Source: Nocardia concava NBRC 100430 (GTDB taxonomy: Bacteria; Actinomycetota; Actinomycetes; Mycobacteriales; Mycobacteriaceae). From it: DNA of 64,000 nucleotides. Made by a program: the position numbers and the translations under genes. The notes beneath the pieces are model-generated. The model was not told the DNA's origin. It searched no databases and saw only the letters and a list, made by a program, of their open reading frames with translations. The DNA is taken from contig NZ_BAFX01000074.1 of assembly GCF_000308815.1 (NCBI RefSeq), forward strand, positions 186,001 through 250,000, written 5' to 3'. Each line of letters starts with the position of its first letter. Positions within the stretch are counted from its first letter, which is position 1. Positions 26,002 through 35,252 of the stretch are shown here, piece after piece.

Positions 26002-26397
26002 TCACCGTCCCTTGGGCTGCTGGCGCAGCGAGATCCGGTTGCCGTCCGGGTCCACCGCCTCGATGCGGAGACCGAACGGGTACTCCTCGGGCGCGTCGCC
26101 CAGGAAGGTCACGCCGCGCTCGCGGAACAATTCGAAGTCCTTTCGCAGGTCATCGGACTCGAGGATAAGCGGGCCGGGCGCGAGTTCGTTCCCGGCCCCG
26201 AGCGGCTGCCCGGCCGAGGGCGCATGCGTCCACAGGATGATCTCGAGCGGGCTGCCGGGAACCTGCACGGTCAGGAATCGCCCGTCCGGGCCCGGGAAGT
26301 CGATGTGCTTCTCGAGCCCGAGTCCCTCGGTGTAGAACTTCAGCGCGCGATCCTGGTCGGTCACGTAGACCGTCGCGTACATCACGTTCGTCAGCAT
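26002..26397 (-). CDS. VOC-family (glyoxalase-like) protein
   Basis: Protein of 131 residues with two beta-alpha-beta-beta-beta modules. It opens YATVYVTDQDRALKFYTEGL, the normal start of glyoxalase/dioxygenase-superfamily proteins, and ends RIEAVDPDGNRISLRQQP, with the usual Glu before the DPDGN turn. Enzymes of this type are often metal-dependent lyases or resistance proteins; the function is not determined here. ATG at 26397 is preferred: GGAG is 7 nt upstream. The linked sigma factor follows in the same operon. Confidence 0.88.
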   Translation of the reverse strand: MLTNVMYATVYVTDQDRALKFYTEGLGLEKHIDFPGPDGRFLTVQVPGSPLEIILWTHAPSAGQPLGAGNELAPGPLILESDDLRKDFELFRERGVTFLGDAPEEYPFGLRIEAVDPDGNRISLRQQPKGR

Positions 26398-26584
26398 GGT
26401 GTCCTCCATTCGTCGATGCGACGACCTGGTGTTTTTCGTCGTCGTCCATATGACGAAGGGGTGCGCGCAAAGGTAACAACACCTTTCACTGCCATGTCGT
26501 CGCCCCTGCGTCGCCAGTCGCCGATTCGTCTGTAGCGCAGGTGAATCCGCGTCACCTACGGTTGGTGCGAGTTCGCGGGAGGAC

Positions 26585-26731
26585 ATGGTGAAGCGGCTTC
26601 TTTTCCTGGTGATCGCGATGATCATCGCCGGATCGACCTACGACTACGCCATCTCCGCGGGCCACGTGGGAGTCGTGGTCGTGGCGGGTGTGATCCTCTC
26701 GCTGATGCTGGTCGGCAAGGTTGTCGAGTAG
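26585..26731 (+). CDS. 48-residue membrane microprotein
   Basis: A short frame MVKRLLFLVIAMIIAG... to ...GKVVE. Two hydrophobic helices (about residues 4-16 and 27-43) are joined by a polar turn with TYDYAISAGH. GGGAGG stands just before the ATG at 26585 and 5 nt before a GTG at 26588, which may be the true start. Codon third positions are G/C-rich as in real genes. It looks like a genuine small membrane protein, of unknown role, located before the PHP gene. Confidence 0.6.
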   Translation: MVKRLLFLVIAMIIAGSTYDYAISAGHVGVVVVAGVILSLMLVGKVVE

Positions 26732-26760
26732 CGCGGTCCCACGGCGCGCACACTGGTGAG

Positions 26761-27765
26761 ATGGACCCTGTCGTCGCCCTGCGTCAGATCGCGTTCTTCA
26801 AGGACCGCGCCCGCGAGGACCCCCGGCGAGTCATGGCCTACCGCAATGCGGCCGACATCGTCGAGCGCCTCGACGACGCGCAACGGCAGCAACTGGGCCG
26901 GGCCAATGATTGGCAGTCGCTGCCGGGGATCGGGCCGAAGACCGCCGCGGTGATCGCGCAGGCCTGGTCCGGGCGCGAGCCGGACGCCCTGGTCAAGTTG
27001 CGTACGGCGGCCAAGGACCTGGGCGGTGGGGAACTCCGCAAGGCCCTCAAGGGCGACCTGCACGTGCACTCGAACTGGTCCGACGGGTCGGCGCCCATCG
27101 AGGAAATGATGGCCGCCGCTCAGGCATTGGGTCACGAGTACTGCGCCCTCACCGACCACTCGCCCCGGCTGACCGTCGCCAACGGCCTGTCACCGGACCG
27201 CCTCCGCCAGCAACTCGACGTCCTCGACGAACTCCGCGACCGATTCGCCCCCATGCGCATCTTGTCCGGCATCGAGGTCGACATCCTCGACGATGGCTCC
27301 CTAGACCAGGAACCCGAGCTGCTCGAACGCCTCGACATCGTCGTGGCCAGCGTCCATTCCAAGCTGAAGATGGAATCCGCGGCGATGACCCGGCGCATGG
27401 TGCGCGCGGTGTCCAGCGGCCAGGCCGACATCCTCGGCCATTGCACCGGCCGCCTCGTCGAGGGCAATCGCGGCACCCGCCCCGAATCCACCTTCGACGC
27501 CGAAGAGGTCTTCACCGCCTGCCGCGACCACGGCACCGCCGTCGAGATCAACTCCCGCCCCGAACGCCGCGACCCGCCCACCCGCCTGTTGAAGCTGGCC
27601 CTCGACATCGGCTGCGACTTCTCCATCGACACCGACGCCCACGCCCCCGGCCAACTCGACTTCCTCGGCTACGGCGCCCAACGCGGCCTCGACCTGGGCG
27701 TCCCCACCGACCGCATCATCAACACCTGGCCCGCCGACAAACTCCTCGCTTGGACCAGCTCGTAA
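26761..27765 (+). CDS. PHP-domain protein, PolX-like
   Basis: Protein of 334 residues. The N-terminal 90 residues hold a helix-hairpin-helix region (WQSLPGIGPKTAAVIAQAW) typical of DNA-binding parts of PolX. Residues about 100-330 form a PHP phosphoesterase with its metal ligands: DLHVHSNWSDGS, ALTDHSPRL, GIEVDILDDGS, VVASVHSK, DILGHCTGR and DTDAHAP. The DNA-polymerase (nucleotidyltransferase) domain of PolX is missing, so it is a nuclease- or phosphatase-type member. Such stand-alone HhH-PHP proteins are common in actinobacteria, with a presumed role in DNA repair. Confidence 0.9.
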   Translation: MDPVVALRQIAFFKDRAREDPRRVMAYRNAADIVERLDDAQRQQLGRANDWQSLPGIGPKTAAVIAQAWSGREPDALVKLRTAAKDLGGGELRKALKGDLHVHSNWSDGSAPIEEMMAAAQALGHEYCALTDHSPRLTVANGLSPDRLRQQLDVLDELRDRFAPMRILSGIEVDILDDGSLDQEPELLERLDIVVASVHSKLKMESAAMTRRMVRAVSSGQADILGHCTGRLVEGNRGTRPESTFDAEEVFTACRDHGTAVEINSRPERRDPPTRLLKLALDIGCDFSIDTDAHAPGQLDFLGYGAQRGLDLGVPTDRIINTWPADKLLAWTSS

Positions 27766-27778
27766 GTGCTTGCCGCGG

Positions 27779-28141
27779 TCAGCGATTGGTGAGCAGGACG
27801 AAGGTCGCCAAGGTCGTGGCGATGACGGCGAAGCCGCCGTGCGCGAGGACGACTCGCAAGGGGAGATTGGTGTCGCGGCCCGCCCGGTGCGCCGCGCCGG
27901 GGCCGTCGACGGCGGTGAGGCCGGAACGGTAGGTGGGGATCCAGCGGACGAACATGGTGGCGCCGAGGGTCGCGGTCGCACCGAGGAGGGCCACGGCGTA
28001 CACGGCCAGGTTGTGGTTGCCGACGACGACGAAGGTGGTCCAGGTGGCGGCGGTGAGCAGGGCGAGCGCAACGTGGCCGAAGACGAGGGCGGGTGGGAGG
28101 CGGCGGTGGCGGCCGTGGCGCACTCGCGCGCCGTACCCCAC
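27779..28141 (-). CDS. Small multi-pass membrane protein, apparently frameshifted at its 5' end
   Basis: The 120-residue frame has three membrane helices (HVALALLTAATWTTFVVVG, VYAVALLGATATLGATMF and VVLAHGGFAVIATTLATF). Directly upstream, in the other frame, lies a plausible first helix, YAALAMLVCTAISGALILRA, starting from GTG at 28220. Removing one base from the CCCC run (28136-28139, GGGG on the coding strand) joins the two into a four-helix protein of about 147 residues. I therefore suspect a one-base frameshift, real or a sequencing error. Family not recognised. Confidence 0.6.
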   Translation of the reverse strand: MGYGARVRHGRHRRLPPALVFGHVALALLTAATWTTFVVVGNHNLAVYAVALLGATATLGATMFVRWIPTYRSGLTAVDGPGAAHRAGRDTNLPLRVVLAHGGFAVIATTLATFVLLTNR

Positions 28142-28326
28142 TGCGGGTGAGCCATGCGCGGAGTATCAGGGCGCCGGAGATCGCGGTGCAGACGAGCATC
28201 GCCAACGCCGCGTACCTCACGACTACGAGGCTAGATGATATTGACCGGCCCATGGTTCGGATTCCAGCAAACGCCTGGGAATCGCGTTGTGCTCCAATGA
28301 GGTTCGCTGATGGTCGAAATGCCGGG

Positions 28327-29610
28327 TCAGAACTTGGGGGAGGGTGGGGTGCGGTAGTCGGGGTCCGCGCGGCGCATGGCGGCGATGTCGTCGCGATCGC
28401 GCAGGGCGGGCAGGCGGTTCCAGCGTTCGTGCAGGCGGGCGACGGCGTCGGGTTCCAGGTCCACGCCGAGGCCGGGCGCGTCGGGCACGGCCACCGCGCC
28501 GGCGGTGAAGGTGAAGCGTTCGGTGATGACGTCCTCGGATTGCCAGGGGTAATGGGTGTCGCAGGCGTAGGCCAGGTCGGGGACGGTGGCGGCGACGTGG
28601 GTCATGGCGGCCAGGCTGATGCCCAGCTGGGTGTTGCTGTGCATGGACAGGCCCTTGCCGTAGGCGCGGCAGACGGCGGCGAGGTCGCGGGTGGCCAGCA
28701 AACCGCCCCAGAAGTGGTGGTCGGACAGCACGATCTGCACGGCATCCGCGTCGAAGGCCGGTTTCACCTCGTCGAGGGAGGTCACGATCATGTTGGTGGC
28801 CAAGGGGATTCCGGTGCGGCGATGCACCTCGGCCAGGTCCTCGACGGTCGCGGTGGGATCCTCGAGGTACTCCACGACGCCGGTCAGCTCCTCGGCGACC
28901 TGCAGCGCGGTCTTCAGCGACCAGCCGCCATTGGGATCCAGCCGCAGCGGCGCGCCGGGGAAGACTCGGGCGAGGGCCCGGATCGCCGCTATCTCCTCCT
29001 CCGGTGGAAAGACTCCGCCCTTGAGCTTGAACGAGCGGAATCCGCCGTGCACCAGGAACTTCCGCGCCTGATCCACGATGCCCTCGGGATCCAGTGCCGG
29101 GCCCCACCGATCGGCCGGGCCGTCGGCGTCCGGGTGCTCGGCCCACTTGTAGAACAGATAGGCCGAATACTCCACCCGATCCCGGACCTTCCCGCCGAGC
29201 AGGGTGTGCACCGGCACGCCGAGATGGCGACCCAGCGCATCCAGCGCGGCGACCTCGAAGGCCGACACCACCGACAGCCGCACCTTGTCGGTGGTCAGCG
29301 CACCGCGCAAACCGCTGGCCGCCGGTGCGGCGTCGAGCAGGGTGCTGTCGGACCGCCCGAGCCCGAGGATGGTGTTGACCGCACCGACCGGCAGCCCGAT
29401 CAGCTGCCGAGCCAGCTCCCGAGCCCGCGCCAGATACGCACTGTCACCATAGGTTTCACCGAGACCCACGACCCCGCTGTCGGTGACCAACTCCACGATC
29501 AGGCGCGGTGTGTAGGGCTGGTGCACGCCGGACAGATTCAGCAGCGGCGGATCGGAGATGAGGATCGGGGTGAGTCTGACGTCGGTGATCACGGGGAGCG
29601 CGGTGGGCAT
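28327..29610 (-). CDS. gudD: Glucarate dehydratase (enolase superfamily)
   Basis: Protein of 427 residues. It dehydrates D-glucarate to 5-dehydro-4-deoxyglucarate. GlucD features: FKLKGGVFPPEEE (catalytic KxK), metal ligands in LRLDPNGGW and YLEDPT, and the base His in SMHSNTQLGISLAAMTHVA, with the family ending DTHYPWQSEDVI. The ATG at 29610 fits the family start; upstream open frame is not related. It is last in the minus-strand operon LysR, KDG dehydratase, galactarate-type dehydratase, aldehyde dehydrogenase, GlucD. Confidence 0.93.
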   Translation of the reverse strand: MPTALPVITDVRLTPILISDPPLLNLSGVHQPYTPRLIVELVTDSGVVGLGETYGDSAYLARARELARQLIGLPVGAVNTILGLGRSDSTLLDAAPAASGLRGALTTDKVRLSVVSAFEVAALDALGRHLGVPVHTLLGGKVRDRVEYSAYLFYKWAEHPDADGPADRWGPALDPEGIVDQARKFLVHGGFRSFKLKGGVFPPEEEIAAIRALARVFPGAPLRLDPNGGWSLKTALQVAEELTGVVEYLEDPTATVEDLAEVHRRTGIPLATNMIVTSLDEVKPAFDADAVQIVLSDHHFWGGLLATRDLAAVCRAYGKGLSMHSNTQLGISLAAMTHVAATVPDLAYACDTHYPWQSEDVITERFTFTAGAVAVPDAPGLGVDLEPDAVARLHERWNRLPALRDRDDIAAMRRADPDYRTPPSPKF

Positions 29611-29690
29611 GGCCTGGTAGTCCTGTCGTTGAGCTGGGAACGATTGAGCTCGAGCGTGTTTCGCGGCGGTCTCGGCGTTTCTGCTGGCCG

Positions 29691-31157
29691 TCAGCGTTTT
29701 CCGTCGACGCGGCGGGGGAGCTGCCACGGGTTGGCCTCCCGCAGCGGGGCGGGCAGCAGCGCGTCGGGGAAGTCCTGCCAGGCGACCGGCCGCAGGAACC
29801 GTTCGATGGCGGCCGCGCCCATGGAGGTGAATTGCGGTGCGGTCGTGGCCGGATAGGGTCCGCCGTGCTGCTGTGCCCACGACAGCGTGATGCCGGTCGG
29901 CCAGCCGTTCCAGAGCAGCCGCCCGGCGATCCGGGTCAGCAGCGGTAACAGCGCCCGCACGCGGTCGTGCTCGGATTCCTCCGCGTGCACGGTGGCGGTG
30001 AGGCCGGGCTCGAGCGCGTTCAGCACGGCGCGCAGTTCGTCCTCGCCGTCATATTCGATGATCAGCGACTCCGGGCCGAAGCATTCCCGGTCCAAAACGG
30101 TGCTGTCGTCGAGGAAGTCGCGGACCGCCACCCTGAGCAGGGTGGGCGTGAACCCGGATTCGCCGTCGGCCGGATCGGCTTCGGGCGACACCAGCCGGAC
30201 GACCCCGGCCTGCTCACGCAACACCGCCACACCGGACCGGTAACCCGCGGCGATCCGGTCATTGAGCAGCCGCTGCGGCGCGATCGCGGCGACGGCATCC
30301 ACCAGATCCCGTTCGAGCCCGTGCCCGGTCGGCAGCAGGAGCAGCCCCGGCTTGGTGCAGAACTGCCCGGCCCCGAGCGTGAACGACCCCGCGAACCCCT
30401 GCGCGATCTGTTCTCCACGCGCCGCCACCGCACCCGCGGTCACCACGACGGGATTCAGGCTGCCCAACTCGCCGTAGAACGGAATCGGCCTGGGCCGCGC
30501 ATTGGCGATATCGAACAGCGCCCGCCCGCCCGGCACCGACCCGGTGAACGCGGCGGCCTGAATGTCCGGATGCCGCAACGCGGTCGTCCCCGCCTCGACT
30601 CCGTAGATGATCTCGAACGTGCCCTCCGGCGCACCCGCGGCGGTGAGGGCCGCGACCAGCACATCCCGGGTGCGCGCCGACAATTCCGGATGCCCCGGAT
30701 GCGCCTTCACAATCACCGGGCACCCGGCCGCCAGCGCCGCGGCGGTGTCATGCCCGGCCACACTGAGCGCCAACGGGAAATTGCCCGCGGTGAACACCAG
30801 CACCGGCCCGATCGGCACCACACTGCGCCGAATATCGGGCCGCGGTCCCATCGGCCAGCCCGGATCGGCGTGATCGATGGTGGCGCGCAGGAACTCGCCG
30901 TCGACCAGCACGTCCGCGAACAATCGCAGCTGAAACACGGTGCGCGCCAACTCCGATCGCAGCCGCGGTTGTTCCGGCAGATGGGTTTCGCGGACGGCCA
31001 GCCCGACCAGCTCGTCACCCGCGCGCTCGATCGCATCTGCCGCGGCCTCGAGCCACCCGGCGCGCTGCGCGGGCGTCGTCTCGGTCATCTCCTCGGCGGC
31101 CCGCACCGCCGCCGCGACGATGTCATCGATCCGTTCGAGCGGGGTATCCGCGATCAC
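29691..31157 (-). CDS. 2,5-dioxovalerate (2-oxoglutarate semialdehyde) dehydrogenase
   Basis: Protein of 488 residues of the aldehyde-dehydrogenase superfamily. The catalytic Cys lies in LGAGQFCTKPGLLL (about residue 262), the NADP-binding region around FTAGNFPLALSVAG and the general-base Glu in FYGELGSLNPVV. The FYGELGSLNP/QFCTKPG pattern is that of the KGSADH branch, which oxidises 2-oxoglutarate semialdehyde to 2-oxoglutarate. That is the last step of the oxidative uronate pathway encoded around it. Confidence 0.92.
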   Translation of the reverse strand: MIADTPLERIDDIVAAAVRAAEEMTETTPAQRAGWLEAAADAIERAGDELVGLAVRETHLPEQPRLRSELARTVFQLRLFADVLVDGEFLRATIDHADPGWPMGPRPDIRRSVVPIGPVLVFTAGNFPLALSVAGHDTAAALAAGCPVIVKAHPGHPELSARTRDVLVAALTAAGAPEGTFEIIYGVEAGTTALRHPDIQAAAFTGSVPGGRALFDIANARPRPIPFYGELGSLNPVVVTAGAVAARGEQIAQGFAGSFTLGAGQFCTKPGLLLLPTGHGLERDLVDAVAAIAPQRLLNDRIAAGYRSGVAVLREQAGVVRLVSPEADPADGESGFTPTLLRVAVRDFLDDSTVLDRECFGPESLIIEYDGEDELRAVLNALEPGLTATVHAEESEHDRVRALLPLLTRIAGRLLWNGWPTGITLSWAQQHGGPYPATTAPQFTSMGAAAIERFLRPVAWQDFPDALLPAPLREANPWQLPRRVDGKR

Positions 31158-31212
31158 AAGGTCCTCCGGGACTCGGCATACAAGGATTGGGGTGCAGGCA
31201 TTTTCAATGGGG

Positions 31213-32346
31213 TCATGATCGGACCTCGAACTCGGAGACGGTCCATGCGCGTGCCTGGTCGCTCAGCGTCACGCCCAGGCCCGGCCGTCCGGACAGGTGC
31301 ATGCGGCCGTCACGGATTTCGAGGCGCTCGTTGAAGAGTGGGTTGAACCATTCGAAGTGTTCTACCCACGGCTCGAGGGGGTAGGCGGCGGCCAGGTGGA
31401 CGTGGACCTCCATCACGAAATGCGGGGCCAACTGGAGTTGTCGGCGGCTCGCGTGGTTCATGATGTCGAGGAAGCGGGTGATGCCGCCGACGCGGGGAGC
31501 GTCGGGCTGGACGATGTCGATTCCGGCCTCGATCAGTGCGGTGTGTTCGGCGACGCTGGACAGCATTTCGCCGGTGGCGATCGGGGTGTCGAAGGTGCGG
31601 GACAGGTGGGCGTGACCGGCGAAATCGTAGGCGTCCAAAGGCTCTTCGATCCAGGTCAGGGCGAGAGGTTCGAAAGCGCGGCACATGCGTTGGGCGGTGG
31701 GGCGATCCCATTGCTGGTTCGCGTCGACCATGAGCGGCACCTGGTCGCCGATCTTCTCGCGGACGGCGGTGACCCGCGCCAGGTCGACGGTATGGTCGGG
31801 ATGGCCGACCTTGATCTTGATGCCGCCGATGCCGTCGGACAGTGATTCGGTCGCCCGGTCGAGCACCTCTTCGATCGGGGCGTGCAGGAACCCGCCGGAG
31901 GTGTTGTAGCAGCGCACCGAATCACGGTGCGCGCCCAGTAATTTGGCCAGCGGCAGACCCGCGCGTTTGGCCTTGAGGTCCCACAGCGCCACATCGAAGG
32001 CGGCGATGGCCTGCACCGCCAGGCCGCTGCGCCCTACCGAGGCGCCCGCCCACATGAGCTTGTCCCAGATCTTGGCGATATCGCTGGGATCCTCGCCGAG
32101 TAGGACCGGAGCGATCTCGCGAGCATGCGCGAACTGCCCGGGGCCGCCGGCGCGTTTGGAGTAGCTGATGCCGAGGCCCTCGAATCCGGCGGCCGTGGTG
32201 ATCTCGGCGAACAGCACCGCCACCTCGGTCATGGGCCGCTGCCGCCCGGTGAGGACCTTCGCATCGCTGATGCCACCCGGCAGCGGCAGGGTGACCGAGG
32301 AGATCCGCACCCCGGTGATCCGGTCCAGCACGGCGGGAGATGTCAT
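31213..32346 (-). CDS. Enolase-superfamily acid-sugar dehydratase, galactarate/talarate type
   Basis: Protein of 377 residues of the mandelate racemase group. Catalytic residues can be placed: KIKVG (KxK), metal ligands in LMVDANQQW, WIEEPL and ATGEML, and an Asp/His dyad in QPDAPRVGG and LAPHFVMEVHVHL. The opening YSKRAGGPGQFAHAREIAP and this C-terminal pattern are close to L-talarate/galactarate dehydratase. In this context it would process galactarate, complementing glucarate dehydratase. It starts 1 nt after the KDG-dehydratase gene; the ATG at 32346 is preferred over TTG at 32355. Substrate assignment is inference. Confidence 0.85.
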   Translation of the reverse strand: MTSPAVLDRITGVRISSVTLPLPGGISDAKVLTGRQRPMTEVAVLFAEITTAAGFEGLGISYSKRAGGPGQFAHAREIAPVLLGEDPSDIAKIWDKLMWAGASVGRSGLAVQAIAAFDVALWDLKAKRAGLPLAKLLGAHRDSVRCYNTSGGFLHAPIEEVLDRATESLSDGIGGIKIKVGHPDHTVDLARVTAVREKIGDQVPLMVDANQQWDRPTAQRMCRAFEPLALTWIEEPLDAYDFAGHAHLSRTFDTPIATGEMLSSVAEHTALIEAGIDIVQPDAPRVGGITRFLDIMNHASRRQLQLAPHFVMEVHVHLAAAYPLEPWVEHFEWFNPLFNERLEIRDGRMHLSGRPGLGVTLSDQARAWTVSEFEVRS

Positions 32347-32347
32347 C

Positions 32348-33277
32348 TCAGGCAATCCTTTTCACCAGCGCGGTCAATTCGGCCAGCTCGGTGTCGGTCA
32401 GATCGGTGAGCGGCGGGCGCACCCGGCTCGACGGGCGGCCCGCTGCGGTCAGGCCCGCCTTGATGATCGACACCGCGTAACCCGGTCGGCGGTCGCGGAT
32501 TTCGAGGTAGGGGAGGACGAAGGTGCGCAGCTGCGCGTACACCGTCTCGCGGTCGTGCGCGCGCACCGCCTTGTAGAAGGCCAGCGCGAACTCCGGCGCG
32601 AAGTTGAAGATGGCCGAAGAGTAAGTGGTGACACCCATTTCGGTGTACGGCAGCGCGAAGGTCTCCGCGGTGGGCAGGCCGCCGATATAGGTGAGCCGGT
32701 CGCCCATGCGGGCGTAGATACGGGTCATGGTCTCGATATCGCCGACGCCGTCCTTGAATCCGATCAGATTCGGGCAGCGCTCGGCCATCCGCGCCACGGT
32801 CACATCGTCGACGCGGGCATTGGCGCGGCTGTAGAAGATCACCCCGAGCGAGGTCGCCGCGCACACCGCCGCCACATGCTCGATGAGACCTTCCGGACCG
32901 GACTCGGTGAGATAGGGCGGCAGCAGCAGAATCCCCTGCGCGCCCGCAGCTTCCGCATTGCGTGCCTGTTCGACGGCCACCGCGGTCCCGGCGGTGGCGG
33001 GGGCCAGCACCGGCACCCGCCCGGCGGTTTCGGCCACCGCCGCGCGCACCACCCGGTCGATCTCGTTGGTGGTGAGAGAGAAACCCTCACCGGTCCCGCC
33101 CGCCGCGAACAGCCCGGCCACGTCGTACTGGGCCAGCCACGCGATGTGCTCGCGGTAGGCGGCCTCGTCGAGATTCAGCTCGGCGTCGAAGTGGGTGACG
33201 GGGAACGACAGCAGGCCGCGGCCCAGGGCCGGTCCCAGGTCCTGCGGTGCCATCGCGTCGGGTGGTGTCTCGGGCAC
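32348..33277 (-). CDS. kdgD: 5-dehydro-4-deoxyglucarate dehydratase
   Basis: Protein of 309 residues of the DapA/NAL aldolase superfamily. It removes water and CO2 from 5-dehydro-4-deoxyglucarate to give 2-oxoglutarate semialdehyde. Seen: [18 protein letters not shown] (phosphate/carboxylate loop), [10 protein letters not shown] (catalytic Tyr), the Schiff-base Lys in [11 protein letters not shown] and the family segment [20 protein letters not shown]. It follows LysR and precedes the enolase-type dehydratase in one transcript. Confidence 0.93.
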   Translation of the reverse strand: MPETPPDAMAPQDLGPALGRGLLSFPVTHFDAELNLDEAAYREHIAWLAQYDVAGLFAAGGTGEGFSLTTNEIDRVVRAAVAETAGRVPVLAPATAGTAVAVEQARNAEAAGAQGILLLPPYLTESGPEGLIEHVAAVCAATSLGVIFYSRANARVDDVTVARMAERCPNLIGFKDGVGDIETMTRIYARMGDRLTYIGGLPTAETFALPYTEMGVTTYSSAIFNFAPEFALAFYKAVRAHDRETVYAQLRTFVLPYLEIRDRRPGYAVSIIKAGLTAAGRPSSRVRPPLTDLTDTELAELTALVKRIA

Positions 33278-33300
33278 GGTGTTCTCACTTTCTCTACGGT

Positions 33301-34209
33301 TCAGGCTTCCGGCCAGGTCTCCAACACATCGATCACGCGGCGCAGCGCCGGATTCGCCGGATGCCGGCGCCAGACCGCGTACAGCTCGGCGCGCTCGCTC
33401 ACCCCGGATAGCTGCCGGTAGTGCACGCCGTCCAGATGCAGATGGCTCGCCGCCTCGGGCACCAGTGCGACGCCCCGGCCCGCCGCGACCAGCGCGAGCA
33501 TGGTGTGCACCTGGCTGACCCGGTCGGCCGGGTCATAGGAGACACCGGCCAGCACCCGGTTCATCAGCTCGGCGAAATAGCGCGCGGGTCCGGGCGCGTA
33601 CATCAGCATTCGCTCGCCCTCCAAGTCCCGCACGGGCAGCGGGCCGCCGCTCGACAGTCGATGTCCGGCGGGCACCGCCAGCACCAGCGGGTCCCGGTGC
33701 ACCGGCCGCCCGTCGAACTCGACCCGGTCGAAGGGCGGGCGGGCCAGCGCCAGATCCAGTTTGCCGCTGGACAATTCGTCGAACTGCAGGGCGCTGACCA
33801 GTTCGCTCAGCACCAGTTCGATCTCGGGCAGCGCCAGCGAGAGCTGGTTGAGGAGGCCGCCCAGGAAACCGAATCCCGCGGTCGCTGTGAACCCGATGCG
33901 CACGGTGCCGGTCCGGCCCCCGGCCGCCAGGCGCGCGGTGGCGGGTGCCGCCTCCGCCAGCGCAAGTAGCCGCCGGGCTTCGGCGAGGAACACCTGCCCG
34001 GCCGGCGTCAGCTCCACCTGCCGCTGGGTCCGATCCAGCAGCAGCACACCGATATCGCGTTCCAGCTTCTGGATCTGCCGGCTCAGTGGCGGCTGGGTCA
34101 TGCGCAGCCGATCGGCGGCCCGGCGGAAGTTGCCCTCCTCGGCGACCACCACGAATCCGCGCACATGCTCCAGCGACAACATGGTCGACAGTCGATCGTC
34201 GCCTGTCAT
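33301..34209 (-). CDS. LysR-family regulator of the uronate cluster
   Basis: Protein of 302 residues. The N-terminal winged helix reads [20 protein letters not shown] then [20 protein letters not shown], the BenM/CatM-like group with TQPPLSRQI. The effector domain begins at [19 protein letters not shown]. It is first in the minus-strand operon and only 23 bp from kdgD, so it likely responds to an acid-sugar intermediate and controls its own operon. It is divergent from the IclR gene across a region with a perfect 14-bp palindrome. Confidence 0.92.
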   Translation of the reverse strand: MTGDDRLSTMLSLEHVRGFVVVAEEGNFRRAADRLRMTQPPLSRQIQKLERDIGVLLLDRTQRQVELTPAGQVFLAEARRLLALAEAAPATARLAAGGRTGTVRIGFTATAGFGFLGGLLNQLSLALPEIELVLSELVSALQFDELSSGKLDLALARPPFDRVEFDGRPVHRDPLVLAVPAGHRLSSGGPLPVRDLEGERMLMYAPGPARYFAELMNRVLAGVSYDPADRVSQVHTMLALVAAGRGVALVPEAASHLHLDGVHYRQLSGVSERAELYAVWRRHPANPALRRVIDVLETWPEA

Positions 34210-34298
34210 CGTCCGGGCTCTCCTGTACCCCGCGGTCCCGCGGATCGTGTTGCCGCCACGCTAAGTCCTCCTTCTGATACCCGTCCAACATTCATTGA

Positions 34299-34326
34299 GC
34301 ATCAGCTGATGCCGACAAAGCATCGG
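34299..34326. promoter_or_regulatory. Operator 1 of the uronate cluster (IclR/LysR intergenic region)
   Basis: Contains the perfect palindrome GCATCAGCTGATGC (34299-34312) and, overlapping it, CTGATGC-N7-GCATCGG (34306-34326). The second element recurs upstream of the sugar transporter gene (36082-36102) with the same 7-bp spacer, so it is likely the binding site of a common regulator, most simply the IclR protein. Seen in sequence; the regulator assignment is inference. Confidence 0.7.
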
Positions 34327-34412
34327 ACGAAAGTTCATGTATCTGAATACGATCGGCAATCAGACGAGGTTCTGTATCGAGAACGGTCGGAATCCGAGAT
34401 TTCAGGAGTGCC

Positions 34413-35216
34413 ATGCAGCGTCCGCGTCCCGTGGATCGAGTCGATCGCGACGAAGCGTCGAGCGGAGTGAAGTCCGCGCGCCGGGCGATCTCGGTGCTGG
34501 AGGTGTTCGCGGCGCGGCCCGCGTGGCTGTCACTCGCGGAGATGCACGAGGCCACCGGATTCCCGCGGTCGAGCCTGCACGGGCTGCTGCGCACCCTGTG
34601 TGATGCCGGCTGGATCGAAACCGACGACACCGGAACCCGATTCCGGCTCGGAGTCCGGGCGCTGGTCTGCGGCACCGCGTACCTGGACCGCGATCCGGTG
34701 ATGCCGTACGCCACCGAGACCCTCGAAAAGCTGCGCGAGGACACCGGATTCACCGTCCACTACGCGCGGCTGTGCGGCAATGAGGTGGTCTACCTCGAGA
34801 CCCGCGAATCACGCAGCTCCGAGCACCTCATCTCCCGCGTCGGCCGCACCCTGCCCGCGCACGCCACCGCGCTCGGCAAGGTGCTGCTGGCCGAACTCTC
34901 CGACGGTGAGCTGACCGAATTGCTGCCCGCCGCACTGCCCGCGCGCACCGAACACACCGTCACCGACCGCACAGTTCTGTTCTCCGAGCTCACCGTCATC
35001 CGCGACCGCGGCTACGCGACCGAATGGCAGGAGGGCACGGCCGGGGTGGCCTGTGCGGCGGCCGCGGTGCCCTACCGGCTCCCGGCCACCGACGCGGTGA
35101 GCTGCTCGATGCCGTTGGGCCGCACCACTGAGGCCGAACAGCACCGCGTCGGAGCGCAGCTGCGCGAGGCCGCCGGGCAGCTGGCCCGCCGCCTGCGACA
35201 GGCCGGAATCCGCTGA
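34413..35216 (+). CDS. IclR-family transcriptional regulator
   Basis: Protein of 267 residues. Residues about 20-85 form the winged helix (ARRAISVLEVFAARPAWLSL, ATGFPRSSLHGLLRTLCDAG). The C-terminal effector domain shows the IclR pattern with RVGRTLPAHATALGKVLLAE and the DRGYATEWQEGTAGVACAAA segment that closes the ligand pocket. IclR and GntR/LysR-type proteins commonly control acid-sugar catabolism. It opens the plus-strand half of the cluster, followed 36 bp later by the uronate dehydrogenase gene. Confidence 0.92.
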   Translation: MQRPRPVDRVDRDEASSGVKSARRAISVLEVFAARPAWLSLAEMHEATGFPRSSLHGLLRTLCDAGWIETDDTGTRFRLGVRALVCGTAYLDRDPVMPYATETLEKLREDTGFTVHYARLCGNEVVYLETRESRSSEHLISRVGRTLPAHATALGKVLLAELSDGELTELLPAALPARTEHTVTDRTVLFSELTVIRDRGYATEWQEGTAGVACAAAAVPYRLPATDAVSCSMPLGRTTEAEQHRVGAQLREAAGQLARRLRQAGIR

Positions 35217-35252
35217 TCACATACCTGTTTCGATCGATCAAGGAGTACACAC

